A stretch of 35,103 nt of DNA from a virus. Within the stretch, counting starts at the first letter, position 1. Each line of letters starts with the position of its first letter. Positions 6,484-14,005 of the stretch are shown piece by piece. The stretch is from positions 1 through 35,103 of the IMG/VR virus record IMGVR_UViG_3300046171_000020. One strand, written 5' to 3'. Position numbers and translations under genes: made by a program. The notes beneath the pieces were generated by a model. The model was not told the DNA's origin, searched no databases, and saw only the letters and a list, made by a program, of their open reading frames with translations.

Positions 6484-6750
6484 ATGACTCAAGAGTTAGA
6501 AACTTATTTCAACAATTACTTTGCTATGTTTCGTTCAGAAGGCTGGAAGCAGCTAATCTCTGACTTAGGCAGTAATGTTGCACAGATCAACTCAGTAGAA
6601 CTGACTACGGATAACGATAACTTGAACTTTCGCAAAGGTCAGTTAGCTATCCTAGCAACCATATTGAATCTTGAAACACAGATTGACAACGCCCATGCTG
6701 AAGCAGAATCAGAAGAAGACACTGAGGAAGCTCTAGATGAGGCTGTTTGA
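6484..6750 (+). CDS. Conserved small acidic phage protein, unknown
   Basis: 88 residues. The N-terminal half has a YFNNYFAMFRSEGWKQLI-like aromatic helix (about 8-25). FRKGQLAIL with NLETQID follows (about 49-69), then a Glu/Asp-rich tail. The pattern is one I associate with head-gene clusters of marine podoviruses, with no known role. It is the first gene behind the 6405 promoter and hairpin leader, so it is probably made in quantity with scaffold and capsid. An assembly factor is plausible. Confidence 0.7.
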   Translation: MTQELETYFNNYFAMFRSEGWKQLISDLGSNVAQINSVELTTDNDNLNFRKGQLAILATILNLETQIDNAHAEAESEEDTEEALDEAV

Positions 6751-6961
6751 CTTTAGATGTTCTTGCGGACAATTGTTTGAAGATTTAGTTAAGTCTAATG
6801 TCACAACTTCTAGGTGCAGTTGTGGCTTAGACGCTAAACGTGTTATTTCTCCAGTACGCTCTAATCTGGAAGGTATCAGCGGAGACTTCCCTGATGCCGC
6901 AGATAGATGGGTCAAAAGACGAGAATCACACATGGCACACGAGAGAAGGCAATCCTCATAG
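6737..6961 (+). CDS. FmdB-like zinc-ribbon protein
   Basis: 74 residues; the start lies 14 bases inside the previous gene. The N-terminus resembles FmdB-type zinc ribbons (LFDFRCSCG with C8 and C10, then SRCSCG with C27 and C29, then an AKRVISP segment), with CxC pairs instead of the usual CxxC. A basic, His-containing tail follows. FmdB-like ribbons are often found just before phage scaffold or capsid genes and their role there is unknown. The fold would bind one zinc ion. A regulator or an assembly factor are both possible. Confidence 0.7.
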   Translation: MRLFDFRCSCGQLFEDLVKSNVTTSRCSCGLDAKRVISPVRSNLEGISGDFPDAADRWVKRRESHMAHERRQSS

Positions 6962-7010
6962 AGAACCTTCATAATAAAGCTCTCCACAATACTAAGGTAC
7001 GGAGTTAATA

Positions 7011-7790
7011 ATGGCTAAGATTATTGAACCTGAGCGTCAACAGGATAACCAAGACGATCAACAACTAGAAATGTTTGCAGAGGAACAGCAGGAAACCCCT
7101 GAAATACAGGAACCTGAGATACCTGATAAATACAGAGGTAAGTCCGCTGAAGAACTTGTACAGATGCACCAAGAAGCTGAGAAGCTATTGGGCCGACAGA
7201 GTTCTGAAGTAGGTGAGCTACGTAAGGTTGTTGATACGTATATCCAGACTCAACTCACTCAAGATCAACAAGAAGCACCCCAACAAGTCGAAGAAGTAGA
7301 TTGGTTTACAGACCCCGATAAGGCTGTAGACAGGGCAATTCAGAACCATCCTAAGATTAAGGAAGCTGAAGCACTCACTCAACAATATAAGCACAGTACT
7401 GCAATGTCAGAGCTACAACGTAAGCACCCTGACATGCAGCAGATACTACAAGACGCTAACTTTGCTGAGTGGATCAAAGCATCTAAAGTCAGGACTAGAC
7501 TGTTTGTATCGGCAGACCAGCAGTACGATCACGAAGCCGCTGATGAGTTATTTAACTTATGGAAAGAGCGACAGAATATTGTACAGCAGACTGCACAGGT
7601 TGAGCAACAGGCTCGAAGGCAGACAGCTAAAGCTGCTTCTACTGGTAACGCCAGTGGTAGCTCTGAATCAGCACCTAAGAAAATCTATAGACGCGCAGAC
7701 ATTATTAACCTTATGAAAACCGACCCTGATCGCTACGCTGCTCTACAACCAGAAATTATGAGAGCGTATGCGGAAAAACGGGTCAGATAG
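7011..7790 (+). CDS. Capsid scaffolding protein
   Basis: 259 residues directly upstream of the major capsid gene, the usual place for scaffold. Gln/Glu-rich and largely helical: an acidic, Pro-containing N-terminus (1-45), an IPDKYRGKSAEELV entry to a coiled coil (to about 85), a middle domain with DWFTDPDKAVDRAI, and a basic C-terminal segment (about 220-259) of the kind that contacts the inner capsid surface. Scaffolds direct procapsid assembly and then leave. Sequence identity among scaffolds is low, so the call is from composition and order. A GGAG site precedes the ATG. Confidence 0.8.
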   Translation: MAKIIEPERQQDNQDDQQLEMFAEEQQETPEIQEPEIPDKYRGKSAEELVQMHQEAEKLLGRQSSEVGELRKVVDTYIQTQLTQDQQEAPQQVEEVDWFTDPDKAVDRAIQNHPKIKEAEALTQQYKHSTAMSELQRKHPDMQQILQDANFAEWIKASKVRTRLFVSADQQYDHEAADELFNLWKERQNIVQQTAQVEQQARRQTAKAASTGNASGSSESAPKKIYRRADIINLMKTDPDRYAALQPEIMRAYAEKRVR

Positions 7791-7791
7791 T

Positions 7792-7807
7792 ATATCTTAG
7801 GAGATAT
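7792..7807 (+). promoter_or_regulatory. Hairpin over the capsid ribosome-binding site
   Basis: ATATCT (7792-7797), loop TAGG, AGATAT (7802-7807). The strong AGGAGA ribosome-binding site of the capsid gene is partly in the loop and partly in the right arm. The stem is short and AU-rich, so it would open easily. Confidence 0.35.
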
Positions 7808-7812
7808 TTATT

Positions 7813-8778
7813 ATGACTGATTCCACATATCCCGCAACTGGCGGGTTTGTTGACAACACTAGCGCAGCTACTTTCATTCCAGAAATCTGGAGTGACGAGA
7901 TTATTGCTGCGTATCAAAAGAACCTTGTCTTGGCAAACCTTGTCAAGAAGATGTCTATGGCTGGCAAGAAAGGCGACACGATCCATGTGCCTAAGCCTGT
8001 CCGTGGTGATGCACACGCTAAGGCAGAGAACACTGCTGTAACGGTACAGAACGCTACGGAAAGTGAAGTCCAAATTTCAATCAACAAGCACTTTGAGTAC
8101 TCTCGTCTGATTGAGGACATCACCGACGTACAAGCTCTGGCATCTCTGCGTCAGTTCTACACGGAAGACGCTGGTTACGCGCTGGCTAAGCAAGTTGATA
8201 CCGACCTGCACTCTTTGGCTACTGGCCTTGGTACTTCAGGCACATCTTCAACTACTTATGCAAATAACGACGGTACGTTCTTTGTAGACGCCTCTAATGG
8301 CTTGACTGCCTATGCTGTTGACACTGTTGTTCCTGCTGACGTATTTACTGATGCAGGCTTCCGTGGTATTATTCAGAAGCTGGACGATCAAGACGTGCCA
8401 ATGGAAGGACGTAACTTTGTTATTCCTCCTTCAGTCCGCAACACCATTATGGGTATTGATCGTTACGTAAGTTCAGACTTCGTAAACAACGGTCAAGTAA
8501 CCAATGGTCAGATTGGTCAACTATACGGCATTGACGTATTTGTTAGCACCAACTGCCCTGTTGTTGAGACTGCTAGTGCTAACTCTGCTTCTTCTGTAGA
8601 CTCTCTGGGCGCTCTGTTGTTCCAGCGAGATGCAGTTGTAATGGCTGAGCAACTGGGTGTTCGCTCTCAGACTCAGTACAAGCAAGAGTTTCTTGCTAAC
8701 CTGTTCACCTCAGATACTCTGTATGGCGTTGCTGTACTGCGTCCTGAGTCAGGTTTAACTTTGGTTGTTCCTAAGTAA
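7813..8778 (+). CDS. Major capsid protein (HK97-type fold expected)
   Basis: 321 residues, preceded by AGGAGA and followed by a strong terminator, as expected for the most abundant virion protein. The N-terminus (TFIPEIWSDEIIAAYQKNLV, about 20-39) and the following GDTIHVPKPV segment are typical of podoviral coat proteins. Further blocks are the long helix with LAKQVDTDLHSLA (about 124-136) and the C-terminal LYGVAVLRPESG. No protease or decoration gene is adjacent. Identity rests on these segments, size, and the scaffold just upstream. It assembles the icosahedral shell. Confidence 0.9.
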   Translation: MTDSTYPATGGFVDNTSAATFIPEIWSDEIIAAYQKNLVLANLVKKMSMAGKKGDTIHVPKPVRGDAHAKAENTAVTVQNATESEVQISINKHFEYSRLIEDITDVQALASLRQFYTEDAGYALAKQVDTDLHSLATGLGTSGTSSTTYANNDGTFFVDASNGLTAYAVDTVVPADVFTDAGFRGIIQKLDDQDVPMEGRNFVIPPSVRNTIMGIDRYVSSDFVNNGQVTNGQIGQLYGIDVFVSTNCPVVETASANSASSVDSLGALLFQRDAVVMAEQLGVRSQTQYKQEFLANLFTSDTLYGVAVLRPESGLTLVVPK

Positions 8779-8788
8779 TAACCATCTA

Positions 8789-8820
8789 ACTGGGGGCTGC
8801 TACGGTGGCCCCTAGTTTTA
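8789..8820 (+). terminator. Rho-independent terminator after the capsid gene
   Basis: ACTGGGGGC (8789-8797) pairs with GGCCCCTAGT (8807-8816 region) to give a GC-rich stem of about nine or ten pairs with one or two G-U pairs and a loop around GCTACGGT, followed by TTTTA. It would end most transcripts from the 6405 promoter and favour capsid over downstream tail genes, which would be read by read-through. Confidence 0.85.
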
Positions 8821-8835
8821 TTAAGGTATCTTAAT

Positions 8836-9225
8836 ATGAGTTTAGTAGGGCAGTTGATAGGGCCAGTCACAGGCTTGCTAGACAAATTTATCGAAGATAA
8901 AGACCAAAAGGCTATGCTTGCCCATAAGATCGCTACGATGTCGGAAGAACATCATCAGGATCTTATGAAGGCTCAGATAGAGGTCAATAAAGTAGAAGCA
9001 GCTAGTTCTAATTTGTTTGTTTCTGGCTGGAGACCCTTTATTGGCTGGACGTGTGGGCTGGGCATGTTCGGTAATTTCATCACAATTCCATTTGCTAACT
9101 TTGTGTTAGCTCTAGTATCTATAGATATAGTTATTCCTCTAGTGCCTCTAGAAACTATGATGCCTGTCCTCATGGGCATGTTAGGGCTAGGCGCTATGCG
9201 TTCATTCGAGAAAACACGGAAATAA
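8836..9225 (+). CDS. Holin, three-TM GTA-type
   Basis: 129 residues resembling the GTA_holin_3TM family. An amphipathic N-terminal helix region with LLDKFIEDKDQKAMLAHKI is followed by the signature SGWRPFIGWTCG (about 58-69), hydrophobic spans through the second half and a SFEKTRK end. Such proteins form inner-membrane lesions that release endolysin or trigger lysis. It is the first gene after the capsid terminator and is far from the M15 peptidase at 947. The start is preceded by a weak AAGG. Confidence 0.85.
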   Translation: MSLVGQLIGPVTGLLDKFIEDKDQKAMLAHKIATMSEEHHQDLMKAQIEVNKVEAASSNLFVSGWRPFIGWTCGLGMFGNFITIPFANFVLALVSIDIVIPLVPLETMMPVLMGMLGLGAMRSFEKTRK

Positions 9226-9228
9226 ACA

Positions 9229-11850
9229 GTGGCAGAGTCTTTTTTTGACATAGATTTTAGTCGAGTACCTGTTGGCATTGCGCCCCCACAGCGAACTACT
9301 AATAGCCAGCGAGTTACTAGAAGCTCGCCTACCACTACATTAAATGATGTTGTTAGTGATTTTAATAGCTATCAATATGAAAACTTAGGCAGCGCAATAG
9401 ACAGCTATAAAAATTCTTTAGTAGCTGGTGCAGATTACTTTGAAATTGATGATGTTGATAGAGTAGACAGCTATTACGACACTGGTTTAAGAGAAATCTT
9501 CCGAACCCAAACCGGACTTGTTTCTGCTTTTGATATTGTAGGGGGAGAAGCAACTATAGCTGGCGGCGAGATGCCTTCCGACAGGATATTTGTTGACCAG
9601 AACACATATTTTAACAGAGTAAATCCCCCTGCTTACCTAAGAAACTTTAGATCTCCAGCTACTACAGAAACTGCTGTAGCTGCTTATTCAAACATTGGTA
9701 ATCTACAAAATTCATCTGATATAGCTTCTGCCCTTAGCAATTATTATGGGTATGAAATAACGCCTACTGAACAGAACTTAGGGAGGTTCGGAGGTAATCG
9801 TGAGTCATACACAGGATCATCAGCAAGGCAATTATCAGAGTTTCATTCTCTAGTAGAGCCTATTTTATCTGAACAAATACCTTATCTACAGACAGTAGAG
9901 GGTTTAAGCTATCAAGATGCTTTACAAGAGGCTTATAAGCGTGACCCCATGTTGCAGGCGTTGTACTATAAGTACGACGTAACTCCTACTAGGTATGGCC
10001 CTAATGGGTCTGAGTATGTATACGATCCTTTTTCTTATGGTGAGATTAGGACGCTAAAAGTTGACAGACCTAACTTTATTGAGCGCCTCGTCAAAGCAGC
10101 GCCTACATTAGCTCTTTCTTTTGCGTTAGGCCCAATAGCCGGTAGTGCACTAGCATCAGCAGGTATTGCAGCAGCAGGAACAACGGCTAATGCTGTTCTA
10201 TCTAGTGCACTTTCCAGTGCTGTGACAGCAGGACTACAGGGGGCTGATCTTGAGGAAGCTCTGACAGCGGCTGCAATAAGTGGGGGGATGACTTATGGCG
10301 GTGAGTTTTTTTCAGGAGCAGCTGGTGCTGAAGCAGGTGCTATAGACCCTACTGCTCCAGAGTTAACTTTTGATCCTATAGATCCTACTGTTCCTAATAA
10401 TATTATAGACATAGCAGGAGATCCTTCTGCTTTTGCAGGGATTGACATTGGAGCCTTTACTCCTGAAGTTGCTCAAGAAGTTGCTCAAAATGTTTCTGAT
10501 ATACAGTATAGAGTTGTTGATTCTATAGGCGCAGACGCCTTTGAAAATATGGATTCTTCTGCTTTACGTAGAGAGTTAATCAGACGAGGAGATACAGAAG
10601 GTTTAGCTGCTTTTGGGCTTACGGAAAGAACTACAGGTTTCTTTCCTTCATTTACTGATTTACGAGAAGATGTATTACAAGAGTACATAACGTCCGCTGG
10701 CCCATCATTTGCACCTGATATTTTTGGAGGTACTGCAACTGAAACTTTGCCATTTGAGTATACCCCTAGTAGAATAGATTTTACTTTTCCCGATACTCCA
10801 ATTCCAGAGGTAAGGACAACACCAGTAAGACCACAGACTCCTACACAGACGCCCGGAGGTGGCGGTGGAGCATCAGGAGGAGCATCATCTGCACCAGCAA
10901 CATCGGTAGTCTCCCCGTCTGCTCCTAGTGCGTCTGTAACACCTGTTGTACCGCAGCCTACATTTGGTGCGCCGGGATCAATTACAGGCTCTTTGTTCTC
11001 TAGTGTTGTTCCTGCACTTGCAGCGGCGGCTGTCACATCACCGTCTACACAACCTACAGTAGCTCCTCCAGTTACACCTATAGCTACTACTGCTCCTACA
11101 ACAGAGCCTACGCCTACTACAACTACAGAGCCTACAGACATCTTAGAGGACACTACTGCTGAAGACACTACTGCACGGTTAGAAGCAGAAGCACAGGCAC
11201 AAGCACAAGCAGAAGCACAGGCACAAGCACAAGCAGAAGCACAAAGGCAAGCACAAGCAGAAGCACAAAGGCAAGCACAAGCAGAAGCACAAAGGCAAGC
11301 ACAAGCAGAAGCAGCACGTTTAGCAGAGGAAGCTAGGAAAGCAGCAGAGGCTAGGGCCGCAGCAGAAGCTAGAGAAGCAGCAGAACGAGAAGCTGTCGCA
11401 CAGGCAGAAGCTAGAGCAGAAGCAGCGGAAGCACGTTTAACGGAAGCACGTGCGCAAGCAGAAGCAGATGCAGCAGCCGCAGAAGCTGCTAGAGAAGCAG
11501 ATGCTTTAGCCCAAGCAGACGCCTTAGCAGAGGCTGTAGCTGCTGGGGAAGCTAGATACGGAGAGGCTGTGGCAGCAGGAGAAGCCTTAGGTGAAGAACG
11601 CTTTGGCGAAGGATTAGGCACAGGTAGAGGCCAAGGCGCTGGTGCAGGCATTGGTGCAGGACTAGGCTTAGGTCTTCTTGCCGGTATGGGCGGTGGAGCA
11701 GGAGGCATTGGAGGCTACACACCACCTGACTTTGAAGACTATGACTTTAGAAAAACATATCAAGCTCCTGAACTACTAGAGCTAGCACCACAGTACGCAG
11801 GGTATCAGGCTCCCACTACACTACAGGGACTATTTAGAGGATTCATATGA
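9229..11850 (+). CDS. Large Ala/Gln-rich virion protein
   Basis: 873 residues starting at a GTG, three bases after the holin stop, with GGA nine bases upstream. The first 270 residues are mixed and aromatic-rich, 285-350 are hydrophobic Ala/Gly-rich helices, about 535-640 a Pro/Thr/Ser linker, 645-790 a long Ala/Gln/Glu/Arg coiled coil with five 8-residue repeats (654-693), and 795-840 Gly-rich. The last 35 residues end LQGLFRGFI. No enzyme motif is seen. Its place before the tail-tube genes suggests a tail or ejection protein; the coiled coil could form a rod or DNA conduit. ATGA overlap with the next gene. Confidence 0.7.
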   Translation: MAESFFDIDFSRVPVGIAPPQRTTNSQRVTRSSPTTTLNDVVSDFNSYQYENLGSAIDSYKNSLVAGADYFEIDDVDRVDSYYDTGLREIFRTQTGLVSAFDIVGGEATIAGGEMPSDRIFVDQNTYFNRVNPPAYLRNFRSPATTETAVAAYSNIGNLQNSSDIASALSNYYGYEITPTEQNLGRFGGNRESYTGSSARQLSEFHSLVEPILSEQIPYLQTVEGLSYQDALQEAYKRDPMLQALYYKYDVTPTRYGPNGSEYVYDPFSYGEIRTLKVDRPNFIERLVKAAPTLALSFALGPIAGSALASAGIAAAGTTANAVLSSALSSAVTAGLQGADLEEALTAAAISGGMTYGGEFFSGAAGAEAGAIDPTAPELTFDPIDPTVPNNIIDIAGDPSAFAGIDIGAFTPEVAQEVAQNVSDIQYRVVDSIGADAFENMDSSALRRELIRRGDTEGLAAFGLTERTTGFFPSFTDLREDVLQEYITSAGPSFAPDIFGGTATETLPFEYTPSRIDFTFPDTPIPEVRTTPVRPQTPTQTPGGGGGASGGASSAPATSVVSPSAPSASVTPVVPQPTFGAPGSITGSLFSSVVPALAAAAVTSPSTQPTVAPPVTPIATTAPTTEPTPTTTTEPTDILEDTTAEDTTARLEAEAQAQAQAEAQAQAQAEAQRQAQAEAQRQAQAEAQRQAQAEAARLAEEARKAAEARAAAEAREAAEREAVAQAEARAEAAEARLTEARAQAEADAAAAEAAREADALAQADALAEAVAAGEARYGEAVAAGEALGEERFGEGLGTGRGQGAGAGIGAGLGLGLLAGMGGGAGGIGGYTPPDFEDYDFRKTYQAPELLELAPQYAGYQAPTTLQGLFRGFI
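11188..11307 (+). repeat. 24-base tandem repeats (five units)
   Basis: Five in-frame 24-base units encode EAQAQAQA twice and EAQRQAQA three times, residues 654-693 of the large virion protein. The last three units are nearly identical at the DNA level, so copy number could change by slippage or recombination. Confidence 0.85.
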
Positions 11851-12500
11851 GTACGCAATATCTAACAATAGTTAACGAGGTACTGCGTAGACTACGTGAA
11901 GACGAAGTATCTGCCGTGGCTAACACAGCTTACTCTAAGATGGTAGGCGACTTTGTAAACGATGCTAAACGTATTGTAGAAGATTCACATGACTGGTCTA
12001 CGTTACGAACAACTATTACTATCCCTACTGTAGCAGATACTACAGAATATAGCTTGACAAATGCCGGAGAACGTGTTAAAATATATAGTGTTATCAATGA
12101 CACATCAAACTTTTTTATGCGCTATGAGTCACCTAACTGGTTTAACAATGCATATTATATCTCTGGTGAAGTCACAGGTACTCCAGACTCCTATACGTTC
12201 AGTGGTATAGACAGTAATGAAGACACTAAGGTACAGGTGTATCCTAAGCCTGACGCAGTATACTCTATGCGCTTTGACTTAATTGCAAGAGAAGCTGAGC
12301 TATCTAGCGATACAGACACTACAGTTTTACCTAAGAACGCTATCATACACAACGCTGTAGCTTTGTTGGCTAGAGAGCGTGGTGAGACAGGCGGTACTAC
12401 TGCACAGGATTATTTCTTAATTGCAGACAAGCATTTATCCGATGCTGTTGCAATAGATGCCTATAAGAATCCTGAAGAATTTATTTACAGAGTACCCTAA
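11847..12500 (+). CDS. Tail tube / head-tail adaptor, T7 gp11-like
   Basis: 217 residues. The N-terminal helices (NEVLRRLREDEVSAV, about 10-24; FVNDAKRIVEDSHDWSTLR, about 37-55) match the adaptor fold of T7 gp11 and P22 gp4 relatives, followed by a beta-rich domain and a C-terminal helical part. It would bind the portal ring and start the short tail. It overlaps the previous gene by ATGA and the next by one base (TAATG). The assignment is from pattern and order, adaptor followed by nozzle. Confidence 0.75.
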   Translation: MSTQYLTIVNEVLRRLREDEVSAVANTAYSKMVGDFVNDAKRIVEDSHDWSTLRTTITIPTVADTTEYSLTNAGERVKIYSVINDTSNFFMRYESPNWFNNAYYISGEVTGTPDSYTFSGIDSNEDTKVQVYPKPDAVYSMRFDLIAREAELSSDTDTTVLPKNAIIHNAVALLARERGETGGTTAQDYFLIADKHLSDAVAIDAYKNPEEFIYRVP

Positions 12501-14005
12501 TGGCTCAAGAACGAAAAAGCATATATGTAGGTGCTCCGGGATTTCGTGGGTTAAACACTCAGGATTCTCCTGTAACTCAAGACTCCTCCTTTGCTTCTAT
12601 AGCAGAGAATGCTATTATTGACAAGTTCGGCAGGATAGGTGCTAGAGAGGGGCTAAACAAACTGACTAGCTCTACTACACCTCTTGGATCTAGTGCTGGA
12701 ATAGAGTCTGTCTTTGAGTTTACTAAGCGAGATGGGACTACTATTGTATTCTCTACGGGTAACAATAAGATATTTACAGGCACTACATCATTAACTGATG
12801 TTACTAACAGCATGACTATTAGTGCTAACAACTGGAAGATTATCTCCTTCAACGGAGATGCTTACTTTTTCCAGAGAGGCCATGACGCACTAGAGTACAC
12901 TACAAGCGCAGGGACTATAGGAGTTTTATCTTCTGATGCTCCAGACGCTAATGAGGCTTGTGCTGCTTTTGGTCGTATATGGGCAGGAGATGTAACAGGC
13001 AATAAATATACCTTGCACTTTTCGGACACTCTTGATGGCGATGATTGGACAGGAGGCACATCAGGTTCTTTAGACCTAACTACTGTGTGGCCTACAGGCT
13101 TTGATGAGATTGTAGCTATAAGAGAGTTTAACAACTTCTTAGTTATCTTCGGTAAGCAAAGTATTCTGCTGTATTCAGGTGCTTCGGCTCCTGCTAGCAT
13201 GGCTCTTTCTGATGTTATTACAGGTATTGGCTGCGTAGCTAGAGACAGTGTACAGGACACAGGTACAGATTTAATATTCTTATCTGACTCAGGTGTACGT
13301 AGCTTGGGCAGGACTATACAGGAAAAGTCAAACCCTATTGGTAACGTATCTAAAAATGTACGTGATGACATTATTTTTAATACAGGTGCAGAAACTGGAA
13401 ACATTAAATCAGCGTATAGCCCAGAGAATGCGTTTTATCTATTGTTCTTTCCTAGTAGTTCTCTTGTCTTTTGTTTTGACATGCGAGGCACATTAGAAGA
13501 CGGAAGTAACCGTGTTACTACATGGCCTGCTACTAAGATTCTTTGTGGTACTAGAGGATCTGATGGCACATTGTATTTAGGAACAGCTAAGGGCATTAAT
13601 GACTACAGTGGCTACCTAGACGATACTTCACCGTACACTATGAAGTACTATACTCAACCATTGTCCTTCGGTGATGCATCAAGGCTAAAGATACTTAAAG
13701 AATTAACATTTAAAGTTATCGGTGGACAAGGGTCTACTTTGGTCTTAAACTGGGGTTACGACTACACAGAAGCATACGCTAAACAATCAATAACTATTGT
13801 TAACTCTAGCATAGCGGAGTATGGAATAGCTGAGTATAATGTAGCTACCTCTGAATACAGCGCATCTATTATTGTAGATGACGCTAGGGTTAAATCAACA
13901 GGGTCAGGAACAGTAGCTACTATCGGAGTAGATGCAATAATTAACAATAGGTCTTTGTCAATACAAGAACTAAAGACTGAGGCACTTATAGGCAGATTAG
14001 TATGA
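12500..14005 (+). CDS. Tail tube nozzle, T7 gp12 / P22 gp10-like
   Basis: 501 residues, almost entirely beta strands with repeated Gly/Asp/Thr turns, as expected for the beta-propeller nozzle of podoviral tails. The N-terminal YVGAPGFRGLNTQDSPV-like segment and SIAENAIIDKFGRIGAREG (about 32-50) are characteristic of this class in marine podoviruses. It sits below the adaptor and carries fibres; the next gene is the fibre, overlapping by ATGA. Confidence 0.78.
   Translation: MAQERKSIYVGAPGFRGLNTQDSPVTQDSSFASIAENAIIDKFGRIGAREGLNKLTSSTTPLGSSAGIESVFEFTKRDGTTIVFSTGNNKIFTGTTSLTDVTNSMTISANNWKIISFNGDAYFFQRGHDALEYTTSAGTIGVLSSDAPDANEACAAFGRIWAGDVTGNKYTLHFSDTLDGDDWTGGTSGSLDLTTVWPTGFDEIVAIREFNNFLVIFGKQSILLYSGASAPASMALSDVITGIGCVARDSVQDTGTDLIFLSDSGVRSLGRTIQEKSNPIGNVSKNVRDDIIFNTGAETGNIKSAYSPENAFYLLFFPSSSLVFCFDMRGTLEDGSNRVTTWPATKILCGTRGSDGTLYLGTAKGINDYSGYLDDTSPYTMKYYTQPLSFGDASRLKILKELTFKVIGGQGSTLVLNWGYDYTEAYAKQSITIVNSSIAEYGIAEYNVATSEYSASIIVDDARVKSTGSGTVATIGVDAIINNRSLSIQELKTEALIGRLV

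Noticed and set aside
10485-11708. 407-residue minus-strand ORF, very Ala/Ser-rich
   Set aside because: It mirrors the Ala/Gln-rich coding strand of the 9229 gene; GC-biased codons of low-complexity Ala give open antisense frames. No ribosome-binding site or promoter.
12862-13404. 180-residue minus-strand ORF inside the nozzle gene
   Set aside because: Antisense shadow of a well-supported structural gene, with no ribosome-binding site or family resemblance.
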